Origin: Hyalella azteca
Lineage: Eukaryota; Arthropoda; Malacostraca; Amphipoda; Hyalellidae
DNA length: 64,000 nt
Direction of reading: 5' to 3'
Assembly (NCBI RefSeq): GCF_000764305.2
Contig: NW_025941719.1
Span: 496,001-560,000 of the forward strand
The notes below the pieces were generated by a model that saw nothing but the letters and a program-made list of their open reading frames with translations, had not been told where the DNA came from and ran no database searches. Each line of letters opens with the position of its first letter. Positions within the stretch are counted from its first letter, which is position 1. A program made the translations under genes and the position numbers. Of the stretch, positions 62,723-64,000 are shown piece after piece.

Positions 62723-63779
62723 GTAAGTTTCATAGAAAACGGACGATAAAGAAGAAAATAGAAAAGCTTGTTTTTCAGGATAGACTGCAAAAAGTTTTAG
62801 CGGCTTTTGATGTTCAGGTTATGTTTCAAAGGTAATTAAACTTGTTGTAAACAAACCAATAAATTGACTCACTATTTTCCGAAGTTGAATCGGCACACTT
62901 TCAAGCCATGAAAAGAAATGAACAACTTAATCGGCCTCTTTGAAGCGATTCATTACCAAATCCTTCGACTCAAAAGACAAAACACACATAACCCCTTATT
63001 TGGAAAACCCTCAATTTTTCAGCTCATGTTCAAAATTTTATACGATTTTACTGTTTCTCTTCCACCCATGCCGTATTTTGGGCATGTTTTGATATTTCTA
63101 AAAAAATATTTTAGCTCCAAAACTTGACACATACTGCACTATTATGACTATATCAGTTATACTCTATGATTAGATATATCATTAAAATGTAAATGCTGCA
63201 GTACTGATAGGTAACTTAAAAATTTTTGTGATGAGATATTTGCAAAATTATTCATAGTTACGAATAAGGTCTAAAGTGCGATTTCAAGCTCAACTTAAAA
63301 TAATAACCCGTTCAATTAATTTATACCTTCTTGGTGCATGATTGCTTGAGTGTTTCCTTAGATGTTGTGCGCGGTAGATTCAACCTAATTTGTTGTTTTC
63401 AATAATCAAAAATAAAACTCTCATTTAGATGACTCTCTTTTCATAATCGATAACCGTAATTATTATTTTGTAATCATAGCACATTCGCCATAACAGCTGA
63501 ATTTTAAATAAATCCTTTCCTCGATCGGTTAATACGTGTTTCCAGCTTCAGAAGCAATGAAATTTTACTCCAAAACATTGTAAAATTAAATTTTCAATTC
63601 ATAATTCAGTCGTAATTTATTTTTTTGCAAGATCTAATAAAAAATGCATTGGGTACAATAAAACAAAAAAGATTGCTTTAGACCGCTAAGTTTACAGCAT
63701 TGTTTCAATCTAATTTCTTATTTTTATAACTCCACGTAAAGGGAATGGATTACACGTAACTTTTTTACAAGAATTACAG
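62723..63779 (+). other. Putative second intron (about 1 kb)
   Basis: Runs from GTAAGT at 62723 to the acceptor GAATTACAG at 63779. It contains a possible 53-base micro-exon (62779-62831) between TTGTTTTTCAG and AAG|GTAATT. Its phase-0 reading DRLQKVLAAFDVQVMFQ is coding-like, but it would need the earlier exon to end in phase 0 and does not by itself fix the phase problem at 63780. Otherwise AT-rich with no gene. Confidence 0.5.
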
Positions 63780-64000
63780 CCGCGGATTCTCTGTGCTAGA
63801 ATTCCATCAAACCAAGCTCACGGAGAAGAAAAAGTTGCGGCCAAGAGAAATGTCGAAGAGAAAGAACCGGAACAAAAACCAGTGCCGTTTTCAGATAAGA
63901 TAGCCTCAATAAAAGGCCTCGGGCACAATTTTCTCTTGGTCCCTGGGTTGGAGTCTTCAGAAGACCAGGAAGCTCCTGCTAAGCTTAAGACTCCAAAGAT
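63780..64000 (+). CDS. Candidate third exon, partial (runs off the window)
   Basis: After the acceptor ATTACAG at 63779, the phase-0 frame is open for all 73 codons to the window end. It is Lys/Glu/Pro-rich: PRILCARIPSNQAHGEEKVA, a KRNVEEKEPEQKPVPFSDK stretch, then IKGLGHNFLLVPGLESSEDQ. Openness and composition favour a real exon. The strong donor at 62723 leaves phase 2, however, which would push reading into another frame that stops at 63901. The phase fits only with the alternative donor at 62676 or an additional small exon of suitable length between them. No domain recognised. Confidence 0.5.

Overview
The window looks like AT-rich nuclear DNA of an animal, most likely an arthropod. It has GT-AG introns, two or three GC-richer exons separated by tens of kilobases, and eukaryotic transposons: a Tc1/mariner element of DD41D type, a CR1/Jockey-like LINE, Penelope-like elements and hAT-like ends. 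No bacterial operon, CRISPR array, rRNA gene or convincing tRNA was seen. The arthropod assignment is an inference from the transposon mix. The species and the host gene were not recognised.

Layout. Positions 1-12800 are non-coding, with short tandem repeats and MITE-like elements (5883-6047, 9934-10087). A likely first coding exon lies at 12828-12959 (+), ending in frame at a GTAAGA donor. A second coding exon at 62205-62722 (+) starts after a CTCAG acceptor in the matching phase, so 12960-62204 is read as a single intron of about 49 kb. A third candidate exon starts at 63780 and runs open to the window end. The joined protein would be basic, then Ser/Arg-rich with four RRxS kinase-type sites, then Gly/Asp-rich and probably disordered.

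The giant intron is a TE and repeat landscape. An intact-looking DD41D transposon (15374-16707, TA duplicated) sits inside a 448-bp near-perfect palindromic element (15185-16968). Next come a decayed CR1-like LINE 3' end (17820-18736) followed closely by an (ATGAT/ATGAC)n array, and two Penelope-like fragments in opposite orientation (21455-22800 minus, 22866-23440 plus). Further on are a roughly 1.9-kb higher-order satellite (31428-33310), two tandem hAT-like ends (35126-35600), two unrelated 35-bp minisatellites only 2.2 kb apart (40201-40652, 42812-43150), several short perfect hairpins, and an unrecognised protein-like fragment on the minus strand (59064-59340).

The genes do not form a pathway: there is one host gene, and the rest is mobile or repetitive DNA inside or upstream of it. 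No clearly new functional system was found. The best leads are the nested palindrome and transposon, the inverted Penelope pair with ribozyme-like boxes, the higher-order satellite, the splice-phase conflict in the host gene, and the unidentified coding-like remnant.
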